Shown here: in pieces, positions 7,784 through 16,540 of the stretch
Layout: the number at the start of each line of letters is the position of its first letter
Position numbering within the stretch: position 1 is the stretch's first letter
Source: Algibacter amylolyticus
GTDB taxonomy: Bacteria > Bacteroidota > Bacteroidia > Flavobacteriales > Flavobacteriaceae
Length of the DNA: 64,000 nt
Reading direction: 5' to 3'
Assembly (NCBI RefSeq): GCF_014202225.1
Contig: NZ_JACHGE010000002.1
Location: 124,001 to 188,000, forward strand
The notes under the pieces: generated by a model
What the model was told of the DNA's origin: nothing
Databases searched by the model: none
Seen by the model: only the letters and a program-made list of their open reading frames with translations
Made by a program: the position numbers and the translations under genes

Positions 7784-8467
7784 TTATATTTTAAAACTAA
7801 CAATACCACAGTCCATTTGAAATATTTGACCAGAAATAGAAGCACAACTATCTGATAAAAGAAACACTGCCATTTCTGCCACTTCTTCTGGATTTAAAAA
7901 CTTTTTAAGAGGATGACGTTCTGTGATATTTTCAATCATCTTGTCGTTTCGTAAAAGTTTAGAGGCTAGTTCCGTATTAGTTACTGTTGGTGCAATGGCG
8001 TTAATACGAATGGTTGGTGCTAACTCTGCGCCTAAGGATTTAACTAAACCCTCAACACCCGATTTAGCAACTGCTATACTCGCGTGATAGGGCATACCTA
8101 ATTTTGCCGCAACTGTGCTAAAAAGTACGATAGAAGGTTGGTTGCCATTTTTTAAAATGGGAAGATACTTTTGAATAACTTTTACAGCACCAAGTACATT
8201 GATTTCAAAATCGCTTTTAAAATCATCAATACTTAATCTTGAAATAGGTTTTAAATTGATGCTACCAGGACAATACACAAGTCCGTCGGCTTGTTCAATA
8301 TTGGGTAATTCATCATTTATTACATCGCACGAATGGTGAGTTAAGTGGTTGTGCGATATTTCGGGAGTACTTCTGCTAATGTTTATAACACGGCAGGATA
8401 TTAATAGTTTATCTATTAAAGCTTTTCCAATGCCCTTGCTTCCACCAATTACAATTATTGTTTTCAT
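7784..8467 (-). CDS. SDR-family protein lacking the catalytic tyrosine
   Basis: 227 residues, Rossmann fold: GGSKGIGKAL at the N-terminus (cofactor glycine motif), a truncated NAG-type region (LVYCPGSINL) and IRINAIAPTVTNTELA. In place of the YxxxK active site it reads SIAVAK, so the residue four before the Lys is Ile. A Tyr occurs only eight residues before the Lys. SDRs in photolyase clusters often carry HAS(V/I)AAAK-like motifs, so this may be a family trait. Oxidoreductase chemistry is doubtful; a nucleotide-binding or non-classical role is possible. It lies between small paralogue 2 and glutathione peroxidase in the island. Confidence 0.88.
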   Translation of the reverse strand: MKTIIVIGGSKGIGKALIDKLLISCRVINISRSTPEISHNHLTHHSCDVINDELPNIEQADGLVYCPGSINLKPISRLSIDDFKSDFEINVLGAVKVIQKYLPILKNGNQPSIVLFSTVAAKLGMPYHASIAVAKSGVEGLVKSLGAELAPTIRINAIAPTVTNTELASKLLRNDKMIENITERHPLKKFLNPEEVAEMAVFLLSDSCASISGQIFQMDCGIVSFKI

Positions 8468-8489
8468 GGTTTTCAGGGCATTTTATTTG

Positions 8490-8705
8490 CTATGGCCTGC
8501 CCTTTAGCCTTTTTTCAATTTTTTGTTTTATAACAGTCAATCGCTTCATTAGGTCCATTATTTCAGGATCTTTTTTCTCCTTATAAATGTCGTTTAATCC
8601 TAATATTAAGCTTTTTACTTCTCTAGATGATTCGATGCGCTCACTTGTAGTTTTAAAAGTGTGTCTTCGTTGCTCAAATTCTAAAGCTTTATCAATAATC
8701 TCCAT
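8490..8705 (-). CDS. Small helical protein, tandem paralogue 2
   Basis: 71 residues, unrecognised family. The pattern MEIIDKALEFEQRRHTF, SREVKSLILGLNDIYKEKKD and LMKRLTVIKQKIEKRLKG predicts two or three amphipathic helices with a strongly basic C-terminus. It is about 65% identical by eye to the gene at 8859-9077, so the pair arose by tandem duplication. The basic tail could contact nucleic acid, but nothing demonstrates that. It is 22 nt upstream of the SDR gene and probably cotranscribed. Confidence 0.7.
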   Translation of the reverse strand: MEIIDKALEFEQRRHTFKTTSERIESSREVKSLILGLNDIYKEKKDPEIMDLMKRLTVIKQKIEKRLKGRP

Positions 8706-8858
8706 AATTCTTTTTTAATCTTTAATCTTTTCTAATTGGTAGTATTGGATTACCAATTTTGCCAATATAGTAAATTATGGTAGATTAACTATTTTTATAT
8801 AGAATTATTAGAAAAATTTTAATACTTATTTGCAAATTATATATGAAATCTTTACTTT

Positions 8859-9077
8859 TTATAAAAGTTTACCTTTAAGTCGGCGTTCAATCTTTCTTTT
8901 TATTACGGTTAAACGTTTCATGATATCCATAATTTTATCGTCTTTTTTTACCTTATAAATTTCATTTAAATCTAAAATTAAGGCTTTCGCTTCTCTAGAA
9001 AGTTTTACACGATCGCTGGTAGATAAAGATCTCATTTTTCGTTGTTCAAATTCTATTGCTCTGTCTATTAATTCCAT
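8859..9077 (-). CDS. Small helical protein, tandem paralogue 1
   Basis: 72 residues, sister of the 8490-8705 gene: MELIDRAIEFEQRKMRSL, SREAKALILDLNEIYKVKKD, IMKRLTVIKRKIERRLKG. The two copies are colinear without gaps, diverging mainly around residues 14-25. It starts 4 nt after the folE stop, so it is in the folE transcript. The 153-nt gap before paralogue 2 contains an ATTGGTA/TACCAAT stem-loop but no T tract. Function unknown. Retention of two copies in a photolyase cluster suggests a light-stress role (inference). Confidence 0.7.
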   Translation of the reverse strand: MELIDRAIEFEQRKMRSLSTSDRVKLSREAKALILDLNEIYKVKKDDKIMDIMKRLTVIKRKIERRLKGKLL

Positions 9078-9081
9078 GTTT

Positions 9082-9777
9082 TTAGCTGTTTATATGGTTT
9101 TGAAATTCTGTGATTTTTTCGGGGGTATTAAATGTTCCGCCATAAAAAGCGGTTACCGTAGATGATGTATCATCTTTTATGCCTCTAGACGACACGCACA
9201 AATGTTTTGCTGAAATAATTACGGCCACATTGTTAGTCTCTAGAATGGTTTTTAATTCGTTTGCAATTTGATTTGTTAAACGTTCTTGTACTTGCGGACG
9301 TTTAGCATAATATTGTACGATTCTATTTAGTTTTGATAAGCCAATAACCTTTCCTGATGAGATGTAAGCAACATGCGCTTTTCCAATAATAGGTACAAAA
9401 TGATGCTCGCAATTGGAATAAAATGTAATATCTCGTTCCACTAGCATTTGATTGTATTGATATTTGTTATCAAATAATGCTATTTTAGGTTTATTTTCCG
9501 GATTTAAACCAGAAAAAATTTCGTCAATGTACATTTTGGCAACTCTTTGTGGTGTGCCTTTTAGGGAATCATCAGTTAAATCTAAGCCCATAACATCCAT
9601 AATTTCTTCAAATAAAATGGAAATGCGTTCTTTTTTTTCGGAATCAGAAAGTTTAAAGGCATCTCGCTTCATGGGGGTTTCTAACCTAGTAAATAAGTGG
9701 TCGTCTCCAATGTCTTTTAAAGTAAAACCATTTAAGTTATTACCATTTTTTGTTATTATTAGCTTTTCTGCTTCCAT
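9082..9777 (-). CDS. folE: GTP cyclohydrolase I
   Basis: 231 residues. Converts GTP to 7,8-dihydroneopterin triphosphate, the first step of tetrahydropterin and folate synthesis. Zinc ligands are visible in FYSNCEHHFVPI (Cys123, His125/126) and KHLCVSSRGI (Cys194), with GTPQRVAKMY and PQVQERLTNQIA also canonical. The first 45 residues are an extension seen in other family members. Within a photolyase island its product could supply a pterin (MTHF-type) antenna, as folE paralogues do in other light-inducible clusters (inference). Whether the genome has a second folE for housekeeping cannot be seen here. Confidence 0.95.
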   Translation of the reverse strand: MEAEKLIITKNGNNLNGFTLKDIGDDHLFTRLETPMKRDAFKLSDSEKKERISILFEEIMDVMGLDLTDDSLKGTPQRVAKMYIDEIFSGLNPENKPKIALFDNKYQYNQMLVERDITFYSNCEHHFVPIIGKAHVAYISSGKVIGLSKLNRIVQYYAKRPQVQERLTNQIANELKTILETNNVAVIISAKHLCVSSRGIKDDTSSTVTAFYGGTFNTPEKITEFQNHINS

Positions 9778-9829
9778 AAGTTCTTTTTTATGTGCTGTTT
9801 TGAGGTGATTAAATCAAACAAAGCACTAT

Positions 9830-10102
9830 TTAACGTTTTGAAATTTTATTATTCGAAATTTGTTTTTGTCTACTGCATTTAAAACGTCCTTTTTCAAAGA
9901 CTCTTAATTTTTCATGTTTGGTTTGTCTACCTTGAACACGTTTTCGCCAAAGTTTGAAACTCTTTGGTTTCATTTCTTTGCGCATGAGCTTTATTACTTC
10001 TTGTTCAGATATATTGAATTGATATTTTATGGCTTCGAAGGTTGTGCGGTCTTCCCACGCCATTTCAATTATTCTATCTATGTCTTGAATTTCTAAACTC
10101 AT
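9830..10102 (-). CDS. TIGR03643/DUF2805 family protein
   Basis: 90 residues; the family is named for its association with photolyase genes. IQDIDRIIEMAWEDRTTFEA followed by QFNISEQEVIKLMRKEMKP is a predicted helix-turn-helix-like region, and SFKLWRKRVQGRQTKH is the diagnostic C-terminal motif. The strongly basic tail is low in complexity. The function is unknown; DNA binding is plausible from the fold but unproven. Its start overlaps the stop of the upstream 142-residue gene by 4 nt, so the two are translationally coupled. Confidence 0.9.
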   Translation of the reverse strand: MSLEIQDIDRIIEMAWEDRTTFEAIKYQFNISEQEVIKLMRKEMKPKSFKLWRKRVQGRQTKHEKLRVFEKGRFKCSRQKQISNNKISKR

Positions 10103-10527
10103 TGGTTTAAAAAATTATGTTGTTCATCAAAATTTATTTTTTCATCAAGCATTTTCGTGAAAAATTGTTTGTTCTCTTTAAACATTTTATTGTTTTTAAA
10201 ATGAATGAATTTTCCTTGGGCATGAATACTAATGCCGTTGGTTCGGTAAATAACTAACTGATAGTAGGGAATAGACCATGTGAAATTTTTAAGTCCTTGA
10301 TTAATATAAATTAGAATTCCTTGTTTACGTAGCTCTATATTGGCGTAATTGATATCTGAAACAGCGTTCATATACACTTTTAAATTTGGACTAACATCCT
10401 CAATAACCATACGTTTAGAACCGATACCGTTCATTCTAAGAGACTCTAAAAAAGAGAATGGTTTACCAACCAAATCATTCAAGATTTCTTTCTGTTTTTT
10501 GTTATAACGTGTAGAATTGAGTATCAT
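10099..10527 (-). CDS. Conserved-looking hypothetical protein in the photolyase island
   Basis: 142 residues, not recognised. An N-terminal helical region (TRYNKKQKEILNDLVGKPFS) is followed by a mixed alpha/beta core with several aromatic strands (GLKNFTWSIPYYQLVIYRTN) and a charged C-terminus. No signal peptide or membrane segment. It is the first gene after promoter box P2 and overlaps the DUF2805 start by 4 nt, so it heads the second transcription unit of the island. That position makes a light-stress role likely, but no biochemical function can be proposed. Confidence 0.75.
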   Translation of the reverse strand: MILNSTRYNKKQKEILNDLVGKPFSFLESLRMNGIGSKRMVIEDVSPNLKVYMNAVSDINYANIELRKQGILIYINQGLKNFTWSIPYYQLVIYRTNGISIHAQGKFIHFKNNKMFKENKQFFTKMLDEKINFDEQHNFLNQ

Positions 10528-10545
10528 TTTATATTCTTATTCTTT

Positions 10546-10588
10546 CAAATGTACAAAATGTTTATCTTTTTAACAAAAAGATTAAACA
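10546..10588 (-). promoter_or_regulatory. Promoter P2 of the photolyase island with 30-bp inverted-repeat operator
   Basis: On the minus strand a TACATTTG -7 box (plus 10546-10553) is preceded by five bases and then a 30-bp operator-like inverted repeat (plus 10559-10588). Plus-strand half-sites are TGTTTATC and ATTAAACA, and inside them TCTTTTT/AAAAAGA also pairs. The arrangement is the same as at P1 (19165-19207): TACAAAATGTTTA and TTAAACAAAA are identical and equally spaced. It drives the 142-residue gene and the units below. Confidence 0.65.
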
Positions 10589-10659
10589 AAAGTATTCGTA
10601 ATGCTATAAGAATTATTTGCCGATAGCGTGTAACTATCTGTTATGTAGTGTTTTGTGTT

Positions 10660-12132
10660 TTATTTTGATTTCTTTAAAGTGTGCTTTTTTAGTATGCGTT
10701 CACTTTCATTAAGCACTTTTTTGTTTTTTCGAAGATTCCAAAGGACGTCTGATGCTTTTTTTCGTGTAGAATCTAGCTCAACAATAGGGTAGGGATAATC
10801 TACTCCAAGTTTAAAATTTAAAAACTGTTCTTCAAGAGGTGTCATTAAGTAGGGTTGGTGGGCAAATGGAGTTTCAATATTTTTTAGTTCTGGCAACCAT
10901 TTTTTTATAAAACGAGCATCAGGATCATGTTCTAAACTATTTTTAATGGGGTTGTAAATGCGTAACATATTAATACCTGTTTCTCCGGCTTGCATTTGTA
11001 ATTGTGGAAAATGTATACCTGGTTCAAAATCAAGAAACATTTGCGATAAATGCGTGGTAGCTTCTTGCCAAGGTTGCCATAAATTATGAGTTAAAAAAGA
11101 AACCACTAGGGCTCGCATTCTAAAATTTAAATAACCAGTTTCGTTTAAACAACGCATGCATGCATCAATTATGGGATAGCCTGTTGTACCAGTTTTCCAA
11201 GCTTTTAAATAGTCTTTAGAAATACTTTTTTTAAGTTTATGAAACCCTTTATTTATACTAGCTTCTTCCATGGTATGTTCCATTTCAAATTTTTGTATAA
11301 AATGAGATTGCCATCGTAAACGAGACATAAAGGCTTCCAGGGCTTTTTTATGTTTTGATGTTTTTTTAAGATGAAATGCTTGAGCGTACACTTCTCTAAT
11401 GGATAAATTACCCCAAGCTATATAGGGAGATATACGGCTACAACTCGACCTAGATAATTCTGGTTTCGAAATGTGCTGCATATAATTCGGGTAGCGTTCT
11501 TTAAAAAAAGAGTTTAGGTACTTTAAACCCATGGTGCGTCCGCCTTTCTGGAATATGGCGTTGCTTGGTGTGGTTAAATCAGGGATTTTAAAATGAGCTT
11601 CAATGGCTTCAATTTCGGGTATGCTTAATAATTGATTGGTATTAGGAGCGAAGTTTAATGGCGTAATTTCAAAATACGAATTGCATAACGCCATCCAATT
11701 GTCTCGATTTTTTAGACCTCGCTGTACGCCGTTATTAATGTTTTCCACCCAAGTAATAAGATTATTTTTGCAGAAACGTTCAAAATTCTTATCACGCTCA
11801 TAAGTTACTAAAATGCCTGTTTCTTGATGCGAAAAAACCTTAGTGATGCGGTATTTTGAAAGTAACTGATTAAAAACAGCAATAATGTTAGATTGTGCAA
11901 TAAATACTTTGGAGTTGTAAGGCTTAAGGTTGTGGTTAATATCTACTAACGATTCTTTTATAAAGTTCCAGTGGCGTTCACTGTAGTGCGGATCGTTAAG
12001 TAATAAAGGCTCAAAACTATATAAAATTAAAACCTGTTTGCCTGTAGCAAGGGCATTATAAATAGCTTCGTTATCCTGTAAACGCAAATCGCGTTTTAGC
12101 CAAACAACATGTAATTCGGGTTTAGTATTCAT
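10660..12132 (-). CDS. Divergent cryptochrome/photolyase family protein
   Basis: 490 residues with both photolyase domains: ELHVVWLKRDLRLQDNEA at the N-terminus and GYPIIDACMRCL, FRMRALVVSFLTHNLWQPWQ in the FAD domain. The flavin-proximal motif differs from class I: where phrB has DYDMASNVGNWQW this reads DFEPGIHFPQLQM (about residues 366-380), so the proximal Trp and the Asn beside flavin N5 are replaced, followed by QAGETGINMLRIYNP. This belongs to a separate subgroup whose activity I cannot assign (repair or sensing). Its start overlaps the FeS-BCP stop region by 11 nt. Confidence 0.85.
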   Translation of the reverse strand: MNTKPELHVVWLKRDLRLQDNEAIYNALATGKQVLILYSFEPLLLNDPHYSERHWNFIKESLVDINHNLKPYNSKVFIAQSNIIAVFNQLLSKYRITKVFSHQETGILVTYERDKNFERFCKNNLITWVENINNGVQRGLKNRDNWMALCNSYFEITPLNFAPNTNQLLSIPEIEAIEAHFKIPDLTTPSNAIFQKGGRTMGLKYLNSFFKERYPNYMQHISKPELSRSSCSRISPYIAWGNLSIREVYAQAFHLKKTSKHKKALEAFMSRLRWQSHFIQKFEMEHTMEEASINKGFHKLKKSISKDYLKAWKTGTTGYPIIDACMRCLNETGYLNFRMRALVVSFLTHNLWQPWQEATTHLSQMFLDFEPGIHFPQLQMQAGETGINMLRIYNPIKNSLEHDPDARFIKKWLPELKNIETPFAHQPYLMTPLEEQFLNFKLGVDYPYPIVELDSTRKKASDVLWNLRKNKKVLNESERILKKHTLKKSK

Positions 12133-13654
12133 CTTGATGGGCTATTATATGTTGGGCTCTTTCTTTTAATTTGGCTAAGTCTGGAGCTTTCATTTTATCT
12201 AAAACGCTGTACATCATTTTCATTCTAAAATTATTTTGTAACTCTGGTCTTTTAGAATCTAGAAAATTCCAGTATAAACTATTAAAAGGGCAGGCGTTGT
12301 ATTCTGTTTTTTTGCTTTTATTATAATGGCAATTATCGCAATAATTACTCATTTTACTAATGTAAGACGCAGAAGATACATAGGGTTTTGTTGCTATTTT
12401 ACCACCATCGGAAAATTGGCTCATGCCTCTCGTATTGGTAATTTGAACCCATTCCACAGCATCCACATAAATACCTAAGTACCATTTATCCACCTCGTCG
12501 GGATGTGTTTCTGTTAACAGTGCATAATTACCAGTAATCATTAAACGCTGTATGTGGTGGGCATAACCATTATCTAGCGAGTTTGTAATGGCTTGTTTTA
12601 GGCAATTCATTTTGGTGTTTCCTGTCCAGAAGAAATCGGGTAACTTATTTTTGTTATTTAGTTGGTTTTCATTTTTAAAACCTGGCATTAAAGCCCAATA
12701 CATACCACGCATGTATTCTCGCCACCCAATAACTTGTCTTATAAAACCTTCTACCTGAGAAATACTAATATCTTCACCATGTTTGCGGTAGTAATTAAGT
12801 ACCGTTTTTACCACATCTTTAGCCGAAATGAGTTTTACATTCATGGCAAAAGATAAACGTGAATGGAAAAGGTAGACTTCATCGGTATGCATGGCATCTT
12901 GATAATCTCCAAAATGAATTAAAAGTGCTTCGCAGAAATACTTTAGTTGCTCTAAAGCTTGTTTTCTAGTAATTGGGTAGGAAAAGGTTTTGGTATCAAA
13001 CTTTCCAATGGTTTTTATTTTAGATTGTTCAATGTCAAGTATAACAGCATCCACATTATTTTTAAATAACTTGTAGGTAGGTATATCAACATCGCCTTTC
13101 CATCTGTTTCTATTACTTTTATCGTAGTTCCATTTACCGCCTTCGGGTTGTCCCGCATGCATTAAAATATCATGTTTTTTACGCATATCGCGATAAAAAT
13201 TTTCCATGAGGTATTGCTTTTTACCCTTAAAAAAGGTTTTTAAATCATTGCGATTGGTGTAAAAATGTTCGGTAGAGGAGACGCTATGTTGTATATCGAT
13301 AGTTTTGCAGAACTCTATTAATTGTTGGTGTAAGCGGTATTCGTCTGGTTCTAGATATTCAAAGGTTTCTATGTTGTGTTTTTCTAGGACCTTTAAAAGG
13401 TTATCGGTTAAACTTTGGGTATTTTCCGAATTGTTTATTTTGTAATAAACAACGTGGTGCCCTTTATCTTTTAAGTCTTCTGAAAATTGACGCATCGCCC
13501 CGAAAAAACCAATAACTTTTTGAATATGATGGGTAACATAATCTGTTTCTTGGCGCATTTCAAATAAGCAATACACAACATTATCGTTAGGTTCTTTAAA
13601 CCACGAGTGTTTTATGTTGAGTTGATCGCCTAGTATAAGTCTTAGAATTTTCAT
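12122..13654 (-). CDS. FeS-BCP-type cryptochrome/photolyase ((6-4) photolyase family)
   Basis: 510 residues. It begins MKILRLILGDQLN, the hallmark of the iron-sulfur bacterial cryptochrome/photolyase (PhrB-type) group, which repairs (6-4) photoproducts and carries FAD, a 6,7-dimethyl-8-ribityllumazine antenna and a [4Fe-4S] cluster. Cluster ligands are visible: MNCLKQAI (first Cys) and then CDNCHYNK with ACPFNSLYW, spaced C-x2-C-x12-C as in the Agrobacterium enzyme. MITGNYALL and FSDGGKIATKPY are further family motifs. It abuts cry-DASH (start directly after that stop). Confidence 0.92.
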   Translation of the reverse strand: MKILRLILGDQLNIKHSWFKEPNDNVVYCLFEMRQETDYVTHHIQKVIGFFGAMRQFSEDLKDKGHHVVYYKINNSENTQSLTDNLLKVLEKHNIETFEYLEPDEYRLHQQLIEFCKTIDIQHSVSSTEHFYTNRNDLKTFFKGKKQYLMENFYRDMRKKHDILMHAGQPEGGKWNYDKSNRNRWKGDVDIPTYKLFKNNVDAVILDIEQSKIKTIGKFDTKTFSYPITRKQALEQLKYFCEALLIHFGDYQDAMHTDEVYLFHSRLSFAMNVKLISAKDVVKTVLNYYRKHGEDISISQVEGFIRQVIGWREYMRGMYWALMPGFKNENQLNNKNKLPDFFWTGNTKMNCLKQAITNSLDNGYAHHIQRLMITGNYALLTETHPDEVDKWYLGIYVDAVEWVQITNTRGMSQFSDGGKIATKPYVSSASYISKMSNYCDNCHYNKSKKTEYNACPFNSLYWNFLDSKRPELQNNFRMKMMYSVLDKMKAPDLAKLKERAQHIIAHQDEY

Positions 13655-14962
13655 TTAAAAAAGAGTTTCTTGTAACCAAAGGTTTTGAAATTTTCCGTTG
13701 GCATCGTAACGTTCGGCTTGGAGTTGTACATTAAATTTTCGGTCTCTAGGATCGTTGCCTACACCCGATACATACATCCAATTGCCATAGTTACTGTGCA
13801 CATCGTAATCTAGTAGCATAGATTCAAAATATGCAGCACCAATTCTCCAATCTAACATGAGTTCTTTTGAAAAATATGATGCCACATTCTGCCTACCTCT
13901 ATTGCTCATCCATCCTGTTTTTTTTAATTCTATCATGTTTGCATTAACAAATGGAGATGCCGTTGTTCCATTTATCCAATGGTTTATGTTTGTCTTATTA
14001 GTATTCCAATGGTAGTTTTTGTTAAGAATGCCGCCAATTTTAAAAATACTACTGTTATGTTTTAGTGAAACATATTTAAAATAATCGCGCCAAATCAATT
14101 CGAAAATAAGCCAATATGTAGAATCATTTTTAAAATGTTCTGTTTCAAACTTTTTAACCTCCCAATAAATTGTTCTGGGAGAAAGGCTACCATTTGCTAA
14201 CCAAGGCGAAAATTTTGAACTAAAATCTGTACCAATTAAGCCGTTTCTTGTTTTCTTATAAAAGCCTAATTTTTTTGTTTCGAAAAAGTAATGGTTTAAA
14301 CGCTTTAAGGCGGCAGTTTCTCCACCTTTAAAAGGAAAAGCGCTATTTCTGTTTTTTTCGAAATTTTCAAAACCAAGGTCGGTAAGTTTTGATATTTTAG
14401 TTTCGTTGTTTTTTTGTAGATTTTCCTTAGCATGTATATAAGACGTAGAAGGTCTTACACGACTTTCTTTTTCAACTTTTTTTCTGAAGTTTGTAAACAC
14501 TTGCGGTATATTTTCAAGGTTTAAATTGATATCCTCCGGATGAAATAAAAATTGATTAAACAGCTCGTGCCATATCACCTTATTAGGAATTAAATCTTTT
14601 ACTTTTTTAATACTATGCTTCTCCTCACTGGTCCATTCCTTTTGAAGGTAAATGTTTTTAATATTATATTCTGAAACCAGTTTTGAAATTGCTTGTTCTG
14701 GTTTATTGTGAAACACTAAAAGCTCAATGTTTAAAGATTTAAGATTTTCCTTTAAATTAGAAACACTTTCAATTAAGAATTGAGCACGGAATTTTTCGGT
14801 TTTTTTAAAACCAAATGTATCTGTATTAAAAAGATCTGGGTTAAAACAAAAAACGGCTATAACAGCGTTGTTATTTTCTATTGCGCTATTTAAAACGATA
14901 TTATCATGTACACGCAGGTCGTTTTTAAACCATACTAATCCTGTGTTTTGTTGCGTCTGCAT
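13655..14962 (-). CDS. DASH-family cryptochrome
   Basis: 435 residues. Cry-DASH proteins bind FAD and usually MTHF, and repair CPDs in single-stranded [17 protein letters not shown] at the N-terminus, FTNFRKKVE (the DASH-specific FTxFRKxVE motif, about residue 165) and the C-terminal [20 protein letters not shown] followed by QAERYD are diagnostic. It overlaps the DUF2256 gene by 28 nt and ends against FeS-BCP, in the same close-packed operon. Subfamily call is strong. Confidence 0.95.
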   Translation of the reverse strand: MQTQQNTGLVWFKNDLRVHDNIVLNSAIENNNAVIAVFCFNPDLFNTDTFGFKKTEKFRAQFLIESVSNLKENLKSLNIELLVFHNKPEQAISKLVSEYNIKNIYLQKEWTSEEKHSIKKVKDLIPNKVIWHELFNQFLFHPEDINLNLENIPQVFTNFRKKVEKESRVRPSTSYIHAKENLQKNNETKISKLTDLGFENFEKNRNSAFPFKGGETAALKRLNHYFFETKKLGFYKKTRNGLIGTDFSSKFSPWLANGSLSPRTIYWEVKKFETEHFKNDSTYWLIFELIWRDYFKYVSLKHNSSIFKIGGILNKNYHWNTNKTNINHWINGTTASPFVNANMIELKKTGWMSNRGRQNVASYFSKELMLDWRIGAAYFESMLLDYDVHSNYGNWMYVSGVGNDPRDRKFNVQLQAERYDANGKFQNLWLQETLF

Positions 14963-15081
14963 TTTTCACTACAATATTTAACGTTACTCCAATTCTTTTC
15001 CCATTTTTTACGCCAAGTAAAAGGCCTTTGGCATACTACACACGTTTTTTGAGGTAAGTCGCCCTTTTTACGCTTCAACAT
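14935..15081 (-). CDS. DUF2256 family small zinc-ribbon protein
   Basis: 48 residues read from the ATG at 15081: [14 protein letters not shown], then [17 protein letters not shown] and [11 protein letters not shown]. Two CxxC/CxxxC knuckles give a four-Cys zinc-ribbon. DUF2256 genes recur next to cryptochromes and photolyases across bacteria; the role is unknown. It overlaps the SDR-DUF2867 gene by 14 nt at its start and cry-DASH by 28 nt at its end, in different frames. Such overlap on both sides in a compact operon, plus the exact motif match, makes it a real gene despite its size. Confidence 0.9.
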   Translation of the reverse strand: MLKRKKGDLPQKTCVVCQRPFTWRKKWEKNWSNVKYCSEKCRRNKTQD

Positions 15082-16498
15082 TAACGAGTTTGTTAATCAT
15101 GCCACTAAAGATAAATCCATGAAAAGGCAATACACTATACCAGTAGAGCCTGCCCCAAAGTCCGCGCGGTCTAAAGGTTGCAGTTTGTTTTAGTAAGCCC
15201 TCTTCAATTTTAAATTCTAGCCATGCTTCACCGGGTAAACGCATTTCGGCATAAAGCAGTAGTTTTTGTTGTTTTTTATCGGCAAAAATAACGCGCCAAA
15301 AATCTAGAGCATCGCCAGCATCTAATTCTGTTGGGCTTGTACGGCCTCGTCTTAATCCAATGCCACCAAATAATTTGTCTATATAGCCGCGTAATCGCCA
15401 TAAAATGGTGCCGTAATACCAACCCGTTTTTCCTCCAATAGCCCAAATTTTGTTTACGGTTTTTTCAGCATCTTGCACTTGTCGTTCTTTATAATCGGTA
15501 AAACAGCCGTATTTAGGTACGTTTACATATTTGTGCAATTGGTTTCTTAATCTGCCACTACTTACCATCGAGTCTTTCCAGCTAGAAACTATACTGTTTT
15601 GTTCTATTTTTTCGAAAGCTAAAGCCACTGCTTCCTTATAGGTAAGTGGTGTAACCCCAAGCATTTTATTGATATTACTTGGTTTTCCTATAATTTGAAC
15701 ACCCATACTATCCACTAAGGAAGAGGCCAGTTTGTACGATGTGGATGTTACAAAATAAAGCCAATACGACGATAATTTTGGTGTCATTACTGGTACGGTA
15801 AGTATGTATCGCTTAAGTTCTCTTACCTCGGCAAACTGCAGTAACATTTCTTTATAGGTAATAACTTCTGGTCCAAAAACATCGTAACTATTATTAAATA
15901 GTTTTTCGTTTCCTGCAGCTTTAGATAAAAAGGCTAGAACATCTCTTACCGCCAGAGGTTGTGTTTTAGTATTTAGCCATTTGGGAGCAATCATAAAGGG
16001 GAGTTTTTCAACCAAATCTCTTATGATTTCAAACGATGAACTTCCAGATCCAACAATAATGCCCGCCTTAAAAATGGTAAGCGCATAGGTTTTAGACTCT
16101 AATAGGCTTTCAACATTTTTTCTAGACTGCAAATGTTTCGATAATTCTTTCTCGTTAGTTATACCGCTTAAGTAAATTACTTGTTTAACCTCGGTGGTTT
16201 CAATGTAGTTTTTAAAGTTTGTAGCACAACGGGCTTCAAGCGATTCAAAATCTTTTGACGAGTTGGACATGGAGTGGATTAAATAGTAAGCCACATCAAT
16301 TTTAATAGGAATGTTTTCTAAAGTTTCAGGTTTTAAAAAATCGCCTTCAATAACATAAATATTTTCGTCTTCGGCATAACTTTTATCGGCTCTAAGTCGG
16401 TCTCTAACAACACATACCACTTTATGCCCTTCATTTAGTAAAAAGGGTATAAGTCGTTTGCCAATATAGCCTGTGGCTCCAGTTACAAGAATATTCAT
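15068..16498 (-). CDS. SDR family NAD(P)-binding protein with DUF2867 domain
   Basis: 476 residues. The first 300 form an extended/atypical SDR Rossmann domain ([43 protein letters not shown]). The last 170 are DUF2867 ([57 protein letters not shown]), a SRPBCC-like domain. The pairing is standard for this family, often annotated as a nucleoside-diphosphate-sugar epimerase-like protein, and it is a frequent member of light-responsive clusters. The substrate is unknown. 42 nt separate it from the flavin reductase gene. Confidence 0.9.
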   Translation of the reverse strand: MNILVTGATGYIGKRLIPFLLNEGHKVVCVVRDRLRADKSYAEDENIYVIEGDFLKPETLENIPIKIDVAYYLIHSMSNSSKDFESLEARCATNFKNYIETTEVKQVIYLSGITNEKELSKHLQSRKNVESLLESKTYALTIFKAGIIVGSGSSSFEIIRDLVEKLPFMIAPKWLNTKTQPLAVRDVLAFLSKAAGNEKLFNNSYDVFGPEVITYKEMLLQFAEVRELKRYILTVPVMTPKLSSYWLYFVTSTSYKLASSLVDSMGVQIIGKPSNINKMLGVTPLTYKEAVALAFEKIEQNSIVSSWKDSMVSSGRLRNQLHKYVNVPKYGCFTDYKERQVQDAEKTVNKIWAIGGKTGWYYGTILWRLRGYIDKLFGGIGLRRGRTSPTELDAGDALDFWRVIFADKKQQKLLLYAEMRLPGEAWLEFKIEEGLLKQTATFRPRGLWGRLYWYSVLPFHGFIFSGMINKLVNVEA

Positions 16499-16540
16499 GT
16501 GTTAGTATAAAGTTTAGCACTGTTAAAAATTTAGTGGTAA

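Noticed and set aside
8706-8858. Possible promoter and ATTGGTA/TACCAAT stem-loop between the small paralogues
   Set aside because: No TANNTTTG with correct spacing and no T tract; may simply be a transcribed spacer.
9778-9829. GTGCT..AGCAC hairpin between the DUF2805 and folE genes
   Set aside because: Imperfect arms, no T tract and no consistent promoter; probably a chance structure, so no attenuator is called.
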